DNA of 64,000 nucleotides, taken from the NCBI GenBank assembly GCA_036679665.1, contig JAZHEJ010000040.1, positions 1-64,000 of the forward strand, read 5' to 3'. Positions 16,764-26,200 of this stretch are shown here, piece after piece. Source of the stretch: Tethybacter castelli (GTDB lineage: Bacteria; Pseudomonadota; Gammaproteobacteria; Tethybacterales; Tethybacteraceae). The notes under the pieces were generated by a model, which saw only the letters and a list, made by a program, of their open reading frames with translations, was not told where the DNA came from and did not search any database. Numbering within the stretch: the first letter of the stretch is position 1; every line of letters begins with the position of its first letter. The position numbers were made by a program, and so were the translations under genes.

Positions 16764-19186
16764 TACCCAACTCCCCCCACAGCTTGGTGTTCTGTGGTGA
16801 CCTGCCGTACCATAATACGTGAGCACGCACCGAGAATTGCGGTGTGATCATTGCCCCAAGGCAAGCGTGCGCACCCGCGAGCTAAGCTGTCATCAGCACG
16901 TACGATGCAGGTGACTTCAATATTAGACGCAGCTTGGTCCGCTAAGCTTACCAACGCCTGATCGCCTGGGCTGATTCCCAGTTGCGCCAGATCCGCAGGA
17001 TGCATAGACAGCATGCGTGAACGCGCGGCAATTTGAGTTTCCTGTAAAGGTACCGCTCGGCGGACAACCGAATCGCCGGCAAAATGCCCCACTTCCGCCA
17101 ACCGCTCAAATTCCCCGACCGCAAATTTTTCTTTAGCAACGGAACGCGGTGGTGGCATATTTGTCAGCTTACAGTTGAGCAGTTCACTGAAGTCTCCCGC
17201 CGTAGCCAACTTGGCTCGCGCCTGAATGATATCTTCAAAAGTAAAACCCGTAACATCCATCATATTAGCCAGTACGCGCAGAATTTTCCAAGTCGGCCGT
17301 GCTTCGCCCGGTGGAAGTACCGCAGGTTCCATCTTGGCGGCATTACCTTCAAGATTAACCAGTGTGCCCATACATTCACCAAATGACGTCGCGGGTAGCA
17401 TAATGTCGGCGTATTCATTTGCGCCCACGAAGTAACTACCGATATTGATGACGCATGCCTGTTCAAACGCCGCATGCGCTGAGTGTGGATCAGCGCAATC
17501 CAACGGTTCGCAGTCAATCAGCACATAGGCTTTTAACTGCTGGTTTATCATCTGACGGGAGTTTAAACCGGGTTGCTCTAGCTTTTCCAACATAAACCCG
17601 CGGTGTGGCGTCGCTCCGGCAAGCTCAATGCCGATCGCATTAGCTCCATCAACTAAAACTCCTTGAAAACCTTCTAGCAACGACGCAAGCTTGGCGGCCA
17701 GCCGATAAATAAGCGCGTAATCGGTAGCGTTTTGCGCTTGTGCGCCAAGCCAAATCGCGGGATTCTTACGCTCTTGCAGTTGCTTGGCAAATTGCCGATG
17801 CCGCTCGCTAGGCTCACCGAAATCGGTTATCCAGGTTGGTAACGACTCGCCCGCGGATACCATACACTGACAAAGAGCAGCAAGCGTATAGGCATATTTA
17901 GAAGGCGGCACAATAAACTGGTCAGCTATCGGCAGATTGCCGGCCAAGTCCAAAGAACCGACCGCATGGATACCTTTGGCTGCTAATTGCGTAGCGTTGC
18001 GCAGCCTGATCGGTAACAGCGGCAATTCGTTGGCAGGATCAGAGCCGATCAGCAAGGCTCCGTCAAGGTTGTAAATTTCCTCTATCGAAACTCCCAGCCA
18101 CGCCACACCCTGCTGATACCCGTCCAGCTCAAAGTCCTGTTGGCGCAAACGAAAATCTATGTTGAATACGTTAATTGAGCGAAACAGGTCAGCCGCGAGC
18201 ATCGCTTCTTCACACGATACTTGCGGGCCAAGCAAAACGCCGACCTGGTCAGCGCCGTAACTATTGATAATATCCGTTAGCTGTTTGACTGCGTAACTTA
18301 AAGCCGCCTGCCACTCTACCCGCTGTGTTTTGGTCGCGTCAGGTTTTTTGATATAAGGATGTAACAACCGGGCGGCGGAATTTACCCCGGTGTATGCGAA
18401 GCGGTCGCGATCGGATATCCAACATTGATTAATCTCTTCATGGTCTCTGGGTATGACCCGTTTAATCTGCTGATCTTTGGAGTGAATATGGATATAACTG
18501 CCCCAAGAATCATGTCGCGCCACCCCGGCTGTGCGTTTCAATTCCCAAGTGCGCGCCGAAAAGCGATACGGTTTGGAATTCAACGCTCCTACCGGGCATA
18601 TATCGATCATGTTGCCGGATAACTCAGAATCGACGGTGCTTTCAATATAAGGCATGATTTCGGAATGCTCGCCCCGGCCGACCATTCCAAGTTCCATATT
18701 GCCTGCAATTTCCTGACCAAAACGCACGCAACGCGTACAGTGGATACATCTGGTCATCACCGTGGTTATCAGCGGACCCAAGTGTTTTTCAAACACAACA
18801 CGCTTTTTTTCGGTATAACGGGTCGCCGATGCCCCATAGCCCACGGCAAGATCTTGTAATTGGCATTCGCCGCCTTGGTCGCAGATCGGGCAATCGAGCG
18901 GATGATTGATGAGCAAAAATTCCATCACCCCACGTTGCGAAATCTGAGGTTTCGGCGAATTAGTGTCAATCACCATACCGTCGGTCACATATGTTGCGCA
19001 AGACGGCATTGGTTTGGGAGCTTTGTTAATTTCAACCAAACACATTCTGCAGTTGGCCGGGATGGTCAGTTTGGGATGGTAGCAAAAATGCGGTATATAG
19101 ACCCCGGCCTGCCGACAGGCCTCAAATACCGTGGTCCGTCCACGCACATTCCGCTTTTTGCCATTAATGGTGATTTTGACGTCCAT
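16763..19186 (-). CDS. nuoG: NADH-quinone oxidoreductase subunit G
   Basis: 807 residues. In order: a 2Fe-2S domain with C-R-M-C and neighbouring cysteines, a H-x3-C-x2-C-x5-C site (H-P-L-D-C-P-I-C-D-Q-G-G-E-C), a 4Fe-4S site at C-I-H-C-T-R-C, then a molybdopterin-oxidoreductase-like domain that binds no molybdenum in complex I. The extra N7 cluster cysteines of E. coli NuoG are not seen after C-P-V-G-A-L, as in mitochondrial-type subunits. The ATG at 19186 is chosen because GAGG lies five bases upstream. An in-frame start at 19210 would overlap nuoF. Confidence 0.93.
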   Translation of the reverse strand: MDVKITINGKKRNVRGRTTVFEACRQAGVYIPHFCYHPKLTIPANCRMCLVEINKAPKPMPSCATYVTDGMVIDTNSPKPQISQRGVMEFLLINHPLDCPICDQGGECQLQDLAVGYGASATRYTEKKRVVFEKHLGPLITTVMTRCIHCTRCVRFGQEIAGNMELGMVGRGEHSEIMPYIESTVDSELSGNMIDICPVGALNSKPYRFSARTWELKRTAGVARHDSWGSYIHIHSKDQQIKRVIPRDHEEINQCWISDRDRFAYTGVNSAARLLHPYIKKPDATKTQRVEWQAALSYAVKQLTDIINSYGADQVGVLLGPQVSCEEAMLAADLFRSINVFNIDFRLRQQDFELDGYQQGVAWLGVSIEEIYNLDGALLIGSDPANELPLLPIRLRNATQLAAKGIHAVGSLDLAGNLPIADQFIVPPSKYAYTLAALCQCMVSAGESLPTWITDFGEPSERHRQFAKQLQERKNPAIWLGAQAQNATDYALIYRLAAKLASLLEGFQGVLVDGANAIGIELAGATPHRGFMLEKLEQPGLNSRQMINQQLKAYVLIDCEPLDCADPHSAHAAFEQACVINIGSYFVGANEYADIMLPATSFGECMGTLVNLEGNAAKMEPAVLPPGEARPTWKILRVLANMMDVTGFTFEDIIQARAKLATAGDFSELLNCKLTNMPPPRSVAKEKFAVGEFERLAEVGHFAGDSVVRRAVPLQETQIAARSRMLSMHPADLAQLGISPGDQALVSLADQAASNIEVTCIVRADDSLARGCARLPWGNDHTAILGACSRIMVRQVTTEHQAVGGVG

Positions 19187-19203
19187 AGGTCCTCGCGATG
19201 CGA

Positions 19204-20487
19204 CTAGCAACCGAATCCTGTGGTAACCATCAGCTCTTGTTCGGTTACGGCGTATTCGAATTCTTCGCCAAAATGCTTCAGAAAACTGACTATCGGGGTG
19301 GCCGCCGCCGCACCCAACGCACAGATTGTATGGCCGTCTATATTGTGGGCCACTTGTTTGAGCAACTCAATATCTTCAGGCTTACCATCGCCACATTTAA
19401 TCCTGTTTACCACTCGCCATAGCCAACCGGTTCCTTCTCGACACGGTGTGCACTGCCCGCAGGATTCTTCGTGATAAAAATATGCTAGCCTCTCTAGCGC
19501 TGTTACCATACAGGTTGTTTCGTCCATGACGATCACCGATCCCGCTCCTAAGATTGAACCGGCCTTGGAAATCGAATCGTAATCCATATTCATCTGCATC
19601 GCCACTTCAGCCGGCAACACGGGTGTTGAAGATCCGCCGGGAATAACCGCTTTGAGCTTTTTGCCGTTGCGCATCCCGCCCGCCATTTCCAACAAGGCGG
19701 CAAACGGCGTACCCAGCGGTACTTCGTAATTGCCCGGTTTTGCAACATGGCCGCTTACCGAAAATATTTTAGTACCTCCGTTATTGGTTTTTCCCAATTT
19801 CAAAAACTCATCCGCACCGGTCTTTAATATGTAGGGTACGCAAGCGAATGTCTCCACGTTATTTATCGTAGTCGGCCGACCATACAGACCGAAAGATGCC
19901 GGGAAAGGCGGCTTGTTGCGCGGTTGGCCTTTTTTGCCCTCAAGCGATTCCAACAGCGCAGTTTCCTCGCCACAAATGTAAGCGCCCCACCCGCAATGAG
20001 CGTGCAACTCAAATGAAAAATCGGTTCCAAACAAACCTTTGCCGATCATTCCCGCGGACTGTGCCGCCATGAGCGCTTTTTCAAACTTTTCGTATACTTC
20101 GAAGATCTCGCCGTGTATATAGACATAGCCGATATTGGCGCCGATAATGTAAGCGGCGATCACCATTCCTTCGATCAGCAGATGCGGGTTGTACAATAAA
20201 ATATCGCGATCTTTGAACGTTCCCGGTTCGCCCTCATCGGCATTGCAAACCAAAAACACATTCCCTTTGATATTTGGCGGGATAAATCCCCATTTGAGTC
20301 CGGAAGGAAAACCGGCGCCGCCACGCCCGCGTAATGCGCTGTCTTTTATCTGGTTGCGCAATTGGCCCGGTTCAATCCGCTTGGCAAGCACACCTTCCAA
20401 CACCTTATACCCGCCGTGTTTGCGGTAGATTTCGATATCTGCCAGATCGCCCTTATCAAGATCAGCAAAGATTACTTCGTTAGCCAT
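19204..20487 (-). CDS. nuoF: NADH-quinone oxidoreductase subunit F
   Basis: 427 residues from the ATG at 20487. This subunit binds NADH, FMN and cluster N3. The nucleotide-binding glycine-rich segment G-R-G-G-A-G-F-P-S-G-L-K-W is near residue 55. The cluster ligands are in S-C-G-Q-C-T-P-C-R-E-G-T-G, with the fourth cysteine about 40 residues later in H-T-I-C-A-L-G. It is first in this block. nuoE, normally just upstream, is instead at 60732-61241. The 198-base gap to leuS, which is divergent, must hold its promoter. Confidence 0.95.
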   Translation of the reverse strand: MANEVIFADLDKGDLADIEIYRKHGGYKVLEGVLAKRIEPGQLRNQIKDSALRGRGGAGFPSGLKWGFIPPNIKGNVFLVCNADEGEPGTFKDRDILLYNPHLLIEGMVIAAYIIGANIGYVYIHGEIFEVYEKFEKALMAAQSAGMIGKGLFGTDFSFELHAHCGWGAYICGEETALLESLEGKKGQPRNKPPFPASFGLYGRPTTINNVETFACVPYILKTGADEFLKLGKTNNGGTKIFSVSGHVAKPGNYEVPLGTPFAALLEMAGGMRNGKKLKAVIPGGSSTPVLPAEVAMQMNMDYDSISKAGSILGAGSVIVMDETTCMVTALERLAYFYHEESCGQCTPCREGTGWLWRVVNRIKCGDGKPEDIELLKQVAHNIDGHTICALGAAAATPIVSFLKHFGEEFEYAVTEQELMVTTGFGC

Positions 20488-20612
20488 GCAATTGAAGTTA
20501 CTAAATCCAGCACGCAATCATCGCTAGCGTTTATTTTACCTGCAACACGACCGAGTATCGACAAAATACGTCGCTCGACCCTCCAACTTGTTTGGTCTGG
20601 GTATACATTACA

Positions 20613-20642
20613 TTGGATAATTCGTAAGTATTAATGTAGATT
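20613..20642 (+). promoter_or_regulatory. Candidate leuS promoter
   Basis: TTGGAT (20613-20618) and TAGATT (20637-20642) are separated by 18 bases, 43 bases before the leuS ATG. A TATATT at 20647-20652 is an alternative -10. The divergent nuoF promoter must also lie in this 198-base region. The assignment is by eye only. Confidence 0.35.
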
Positions 20643-20685
20643 ATGCTATATTCCGCTAGCATCAGCTATTGCCTTTTTTAATTTA

Positions 20686-23127
20686 ATGGATCCAAAATAC
20701 GGTTTTAACGCTGTCGAACGCAAAATCCAGCAACGTTGGGCTAAGCAAGACTGCTTTACGGTCAACGACGACGACCCTCGTCCCAAATACTACAGTTTGT
20801 GTATGTGGCCCTACCCTTCAGGCGATCTACACGTGGGTCATCTGCGCAACTACGCGATCGGTGATGTCTGGGCACGCCACAAACGTATGCTAGGTTTCAA
20901 CGTTCTGCAACCGATGGGCTGGGATGCGTTCGGCAAAGATGCTGAACTCAAAGCCAATAAATTAGGCGTTCACCCCGCTAAGTGGGTCAAACAAAATACG
21001 GCCAATATGCGCCGCGAGCTCAAAGAGCTTGGCTTTATGATTGACTGGAACCGAGAACTCAACGCTAGCAATCTTAAATATTACCGCTGGGAACAACTAC
21101 TGTTCGTGCGCATGTGGGAACAAAATCTTGTCTATTACGAACCCACTAAAGTACTATGGGACAAAGCCACCAAAACCGTAACCTCGCGTCGCGATATAGA
21201 CGACGGCAAAGTGGCCAAAGAAGACATTGAGATCAAGGTTATGCCTGCCTATCTGATGCGCCTTCGCGAGTACGCCAATCAATTGCTTGACGGTCTGACG
21301 CAGGTTAACTGGCCGGAAAAAATTATCAAAGACCAGCAGTACCTGATCGGGCGGTCGGAGGGAATGACGTTGCATTTTGCGCTAGTCGGCAATGCGCCGG
21401 TCGATGCGCTTGAGGTATATACCACTCGTCCAGATACCATCTGCGGCGTCACCTACATGGCGGTGGCCGCAAGCCATCCTTTGGCACAAGCGGCAGCCTC
21501 TGACAATCCGAAACTGGCAAAATTCTGTACGCAGTGCGAACAAACCTTGCCCATGGACGCCGGCAATCCTCACACCGAAAAACAAGGCATGCCTTTGGAC
21601 TTTACAGTTGTCAATCCGGTTTCTGGCAAACATGTCCCGGTATGGGTTGCCGATTACGTGGTCGATGACTACGGAAGCGGCGCGCTAATGGGCGTGCCTG
21701 CTCATGATGAACGCGATTTTAAATTTGCCACCCGGTATCAGATTCCGATCATCCGTGTCATCAACTTGGATCAACAAGATCCTCATCGGCCAATTACTCA
21801 AGCCGAAACATCCTCCGGAATTGCCGTCAACAGCGGCGAACTGGACGGCCTTGATCTTAAAGGCTGCGTAAGCAAACTGGAAGAAATGCTCGGTCCTGAC
21901 AAAGCGCGCCGCGATTATGGACTAAGCTTACGCGACTGGCCGATTAACCGCCACATGTACTGGGGAACCCCGATCCCCATCGTTATCTGTTCCGACTGCG
22001 GACGTGTTCCCGTCCCGGAACATCAGTTGCCGGTATCACTACCCAACGATTTTAAACACGGTCCGCAGGCATTGGCCGACCACCCTGATTTTGCTTTTTG
22101 TCCATGCCCGCGATGCGGTGCCAAGGCACGCCGGGAAACCGACACCATGGACACTTTTGTGAATTCCGCGTGGTACTTCGCGCGCTTTACCTGTCCTGAT
22201 AATTCCACGCAAATGATTGATAACCGAGCCAAGCGGTGGCTTCCTTGCGATCATTATTTCGGTGGTGACGAACACGCCCAAGGCCATCTGGTTTACGCGC
22301 GTTTTATACACAAAGTGTTGCGCGATCTCGGCCTGTATCCAAAAGGGTGCGGGGACGAACCTTTCCAAGCCTTGCTGTGCCAGGGCATGGTACTAGGTGC
22401 CGATGGTAAAAAAATGTCCAAATCACAAGATAACACTATCATGGCCAAGCATATTCTTGATTGCTACGGCGCGGACACCGCACGGTTGTACATAATTGGC
22501 ATGGGTAATCCGAAAGATGCCTACCCGTGGAACGAAGAGCATGTCAAAGACCATGCCATGTTTTTACAAAACTTGTGGCAATTGGCCCTAAAACGCCGCG
22601 ATCAGATTGCCGCGGGCAAAGAGCAAAAACTTGCCCCGGAACTCCAACTCAACCTTAACAAAATCCTCAATAACATTGATCGCAACTTGCGCGATCAACA
22701 CCTGAATAATTTGGTCTTCGGAGGCATTCACAGCATCCGCAACCTTATCCGGGACAACGCCGACAGCGCCGCAATGCAATATCAAGGTTTCATGCACTTG
22801 CTCAAAGTGATGAATCTAATCTGCCCTCATATCGCCGAAGAGCTATGGCAACAGCTTGGCTTTGAAGGTCTGGTTATCGACTCCGCTTGGTGGCCCGCTT
22901 TGACCGATGCAGATCTACACAGTGCCACAACCGTATTTGTAGTGCAGGTAAATGGCAAACGACGAGACCAATTTGAAGCCCCGTTTGACACCGACGCCAC
23001 CGAATTACTCGAATTAGCACAACAGCGTCCTAACATCGCCCGCTATATTTCAGGCAAGCAAATTGCCAAAAGCAAGGTGATCCGACAAGGCAACAGTCAT
23101 GGTCTCATTTTTTTCGCCCTAAGATAG
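20686..23127 (+). CDS. leuS: Leucyl-tRNA synthetase (functional copy)
   Basis: 813 residues. It charges tRNA-Leu with leucine. The HIGH motif is H-V-G-H (residues 49-52) and the KMSKS motif is intact at 576-580. The editing domain keeps T-T-R-P-D-T and V-P-A-H-D-E-R-D. Leucine-pocket residues are normal: G-W-D-A-F-G, S-A-W-Y-F and E-H-A-x2-H-L. A zinc site C-x2-C...C-x-C-P-x-C is present around residues 430-480. Compared with E. coli LeuRS, the first zinc module has no cysteines and the leucine-specific insertion before KMSKS is missing, which explains the shorter length. These features resemble the Bacillus-type enzyme. It is followed by a paralogous copy, then lptE and holA. Confidence 0.96.
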   Translation: MDPKYGFNAVERKIQQRWAKQDCFTVNDDDPRPKYYSLCMWPYPSGDLHVGHLRNYAIGDVWARHKRMLGFNVLQPMGWDAFGKDAELKANKLGVHPAKWVKQNTANMRRELKELGFMIDWNRELNASNLKYYRWEQLLFVRMWEQNLVYYEPTKVLWDKATKTVTSRRDIDDGKVAKEDIEIKVMPAYLMRLREYANQLLDGLTQVNWPEKIIKDQQYLIGRSEGMTLHFALVGNAPVDALEVYTTRPDTICGVTYMAVAASHPLAQAAASDNPKLAKFCTQCEQTLPMDAGNPHTEKQGMPLDFTVVNPVSGKHVPVWVADYVVDDYGSGALMGVPAHDERDFKFATRYQIPIIRVINLDQQDPHRPITQAETSSGIAVNSGELDGLDLKGCVSKLEEMLGPDKARRDYGLSLRDWPINRHMYWGTPIPIVICSDCGRVPVPEHQLPVSLPNDFKHGPQALADHPDFAFCPCPRCGAKARRETDTMDTFVNSAWYFARFTCPDNSTQMIDNRAKRWLPCDHYFGGDEHAQGHLVYARFIHKVLRDLGLYPKGCGDEPFQALLCQGMVLGADGKKMSKSQDNTIMAKHILDCYGADTARLYIIGMGNPKDAYPWNEEHVKDHAMFLQNLWQLALKRRDQIAAGKEQKLAPELQLNLNKILNNIDRNLRDQHLNNLVFGGIHSIRNLIRDNADSAAMQYQGFMHLLKVMNLICPHIAEELWQQLGFEGLVIDSAWWPALTDADLHSATTVFVVQVNGKRRDQFEAPFDTDATELLELAQQRPNIARYISGKQIAKSKVIRQGNSHGLIFFALR

Positions 23128-23220
23128 CCTGACTTTTATTATGTTTTTGCTCACGACTTGCCGAACCATGTCACAGCGGCACACAAACTCGACATATCAG
23201 CTAGCGCCACGCTTCGTCAC

Positions 23221-26200
23221 ATGAGCATCGACACCGGTTATGACCATGCCCGCATTAAGCGCCAGGCGCAATCGCGCTGGGCGGCAAAAAACAAATCACA
23301 CATAGCCAAAGCTGATGGCTCCGGTGAATTTTGCTGTCAAGCCATGTTCGCAGATCTGGCCGGCAAATTTCATCTAGGGCACTGTCGTCGCTATGTATTG
23401 AACGATATCATGACCCGCTTTCAACTTATGCAAGGCCGCAACACCAAGCAAGTTGTTGGTTTCGAAACCTATGGATTACAGGTTCATCTTGCTGCGCGTG
23501 ACGCAAATCTTGATCCGGAAAAATGGGCTGTGGAAACGACGGCGCATGCCGTTACCACACTGAAAGAATTGGGAATTTTGACTGATTGGAACAAGATAGT
23601 TGTTACCAATTCCGCCCAACAATGTCACATGCAACAACAATTGTTTCTTCACCTGTGGAACGCTGAGAACTCACCGATTTTGCGCAAAAAACAGCCGGGA
23701 ATTGCTTACTGGGATCCGGGAACTCGCATGTATTTATCGTTGCGGCAGTTAGTCAACGGCCGCGGCCCAGAATCCGGCATGCTGACCGAAATTCGTAATA
23801 TTTCAAATTACGCTCTTTCAATAAGTCATCAACTTGCCGACGATTTGTTACAAAATTTGGAGACCCTACCGCGCTGGGACCGCCGGGTTAAAAACATGCA
23901 GCGCGAGAGCATCGGCCGCGAAAACGGACTGACCATCTCTTTTGATTTGCTTGATCGCAACGGCAAGCCCCTACCCGCGGTTCAGGTGTTTACCTCGCAT
24001 CCGGATACGATTATGGGCACGACGTTTTTGGCCGTGGCCACCACTCATCCGCTTGCCCGTAAAGTTGCCCGGGACGATCCGCAAATAGCGACATTCTGCG
24101 AAGCCGTAAACCATCCCAACTACGCGATTGAAAAACTTGCCGAAGATAAACGACAAGAAGGCATGCCTTTGGGAATTTACGCGATTAACCCGGTTACCGG
24201 AGATCATGTGCCGGTATGGGTCGCCAACTATGTGATCGCAGATTACGGAACTAGCGCGGTGCTAGGCATCCCCGCTCACGATCAGCGCAATTACAACTTT
24301 GCGCAACGGCACAATTTGCCGATGCGTAAAGTCGCGAGAACTTCCGATCAGGACATAGCTGCTCCGCTTACCAAACCTTTAGTGGATAAATTCGCCCTTG
24401 TCTGCAACAGCGGTTCGCTGGAACAACCGCTCAATCGGCTCAAAAAAGCTTTGCAAAATGAACTGCAATCACGTCAGCCTCAAGACGGCAGCAATCCCGA
24501 CACGCTGATCCGGCAAAGATATTTTGACCAACAGATTAATCTTTGCATCCATGACCTGCTGACCAAACGCGACATCAAAGTCAGCCCGACGGCGGTATCA
24601 AGGCTGCGAAGCTGGCCGATAAGTCAACCTGATTACTGGGGATGTCCGGTCCCGCTGGTTCATTGTTCGCAATGCGGCACAGTTCCGGTTCCAGGCGAGC
24701 AGTTGCCGCTGACGTTGCCGCAATACCGGGATAATCAAGACAGCCTGGATTGCTATCCGGATTTTATCGCTTGCGTTTGTCCACAATGCGGTGCGGACGC
24801 TCAACGGGAAACTGATACGCTTGATCCGTCATTTAGTCTTTCGTGGATGTCGCAATCTAAAAACATGACTAACGCCAAGTTGCCGGACGCATCGTTGGAT
24901 TATTACTGTTGCGGTGCGGAACAAGCCACCAGCCATCTGCTTTGCGCCCGAATTTTGCAACACCTGTTAGCCCGATCTGGCGTTGAACAAAATGAAACCT
25001 TCGACGAACCGTTCACCGAGGTGTTCAGTCCGGGAATGGTGATGAACTATGGCCTGCCGATGACCAAGTCATATGCCAATGCCATTGATCCAACCCAGTT
25101 GCTGGATAACTACGGGGCGGATATGCTCAGGCTTTATCTGTCTGCAATCGAAAATCCTCGCAACAACCTTCACTGGGATTCAGACAAACTTATCAGTTTG
25201 CAAGGAATCATCATTTCCTCCGAGCTCGTCAAGCTGCGTTGCGGGACCTTAACCGGCCTTCAACTTGATTTGGTGCATAATTTGCTCTCTAAAAGTGAAA
25301 TTAATCGTTTACAAAAAGGGCTGATCAATCGTTCTGAATTCAAACAACTAAAAACCGGTAAACTTGAAGCGAGCAAATACGCCCAAGTCAAAGAACTGAT
25401 TGGCGAAGGAGCGATCATTCGTTTGCAATCAGGCCTGCTCAACGAAGCCCAGGCGCGTCAGCTACGCAATGGCGAACTGGAAAATGCCAAGTTGCGCGAG
25501 GTACTGACAATAATTGATGAATTTCAGCTTAACCATTTGCGCAACGGACTACTAGATAAAAATGAATTTCGGCTGTTGCAGATCGGCAAGCTTGCCGGTA
25601 AAAAACTATCCGCTGTCCAAAAGCTTGTCCCGGCCAAGGTACTGTCCGAATTACAGACAAATTCGATTGATCCTGACGAACCTGGCGCGGTAAGTACGCT
25701 ACAAGAGCGGTTGTTGGACAACTTTGAACGCGAAGCCTGGCTTGAATACACAACTGAAGTTGAAATGTTGCGCAAAGTCCGCACGATACTTACCGAGGAT
25801 GAGATCAGTTGTATGCAAAAAGGCCTGCTCAATCAACAAGAATTCGCTGCTTTGCGCGCCAAGAAATTACCCGAAGAAAAAATGGCTCGGGTGCGCGCGA
25901 TACTCAATGATAACGAAATTCTGCGCTTACAAGAAGGACTGTTGTCGCGCGAAGAAATCTTTCAGCTCAAAGCTGGCAAGCTAGCTGCAAAGCGCCTGCA
26001 TGCAGTGCTGGAAATTATTGACGAAAAACAAATTAAACAACTGCAAAACGGGGTATTGCAACCATCTGAACACGAACAACTACGCAAAATTTTAGGCAGT
26101 AGCCGCAAAATGGCTCAATTACGCGCAGGTACTTTAGGTGAAGACAAGCTTCGCCAAATTCGCGAGCAATTTACCGCTAATCAGCTTGAGCGCTATCAGC

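Noticed and set aside
25524..25832. Minus-strand open frames opposite the repeat region
   Set aside because: They are serine- and leucine-rich shadows created by the repeat codons on the other strand, with no family resemblance or ribosome site.
25294..26178. 114-base periodicity resembling a repeat array or CRISPR
   Set aside because: The units are continuous coding sequence in one long frame, diverged at DNA level, with no constant repeat/spacer structure. It is a protein repeat.
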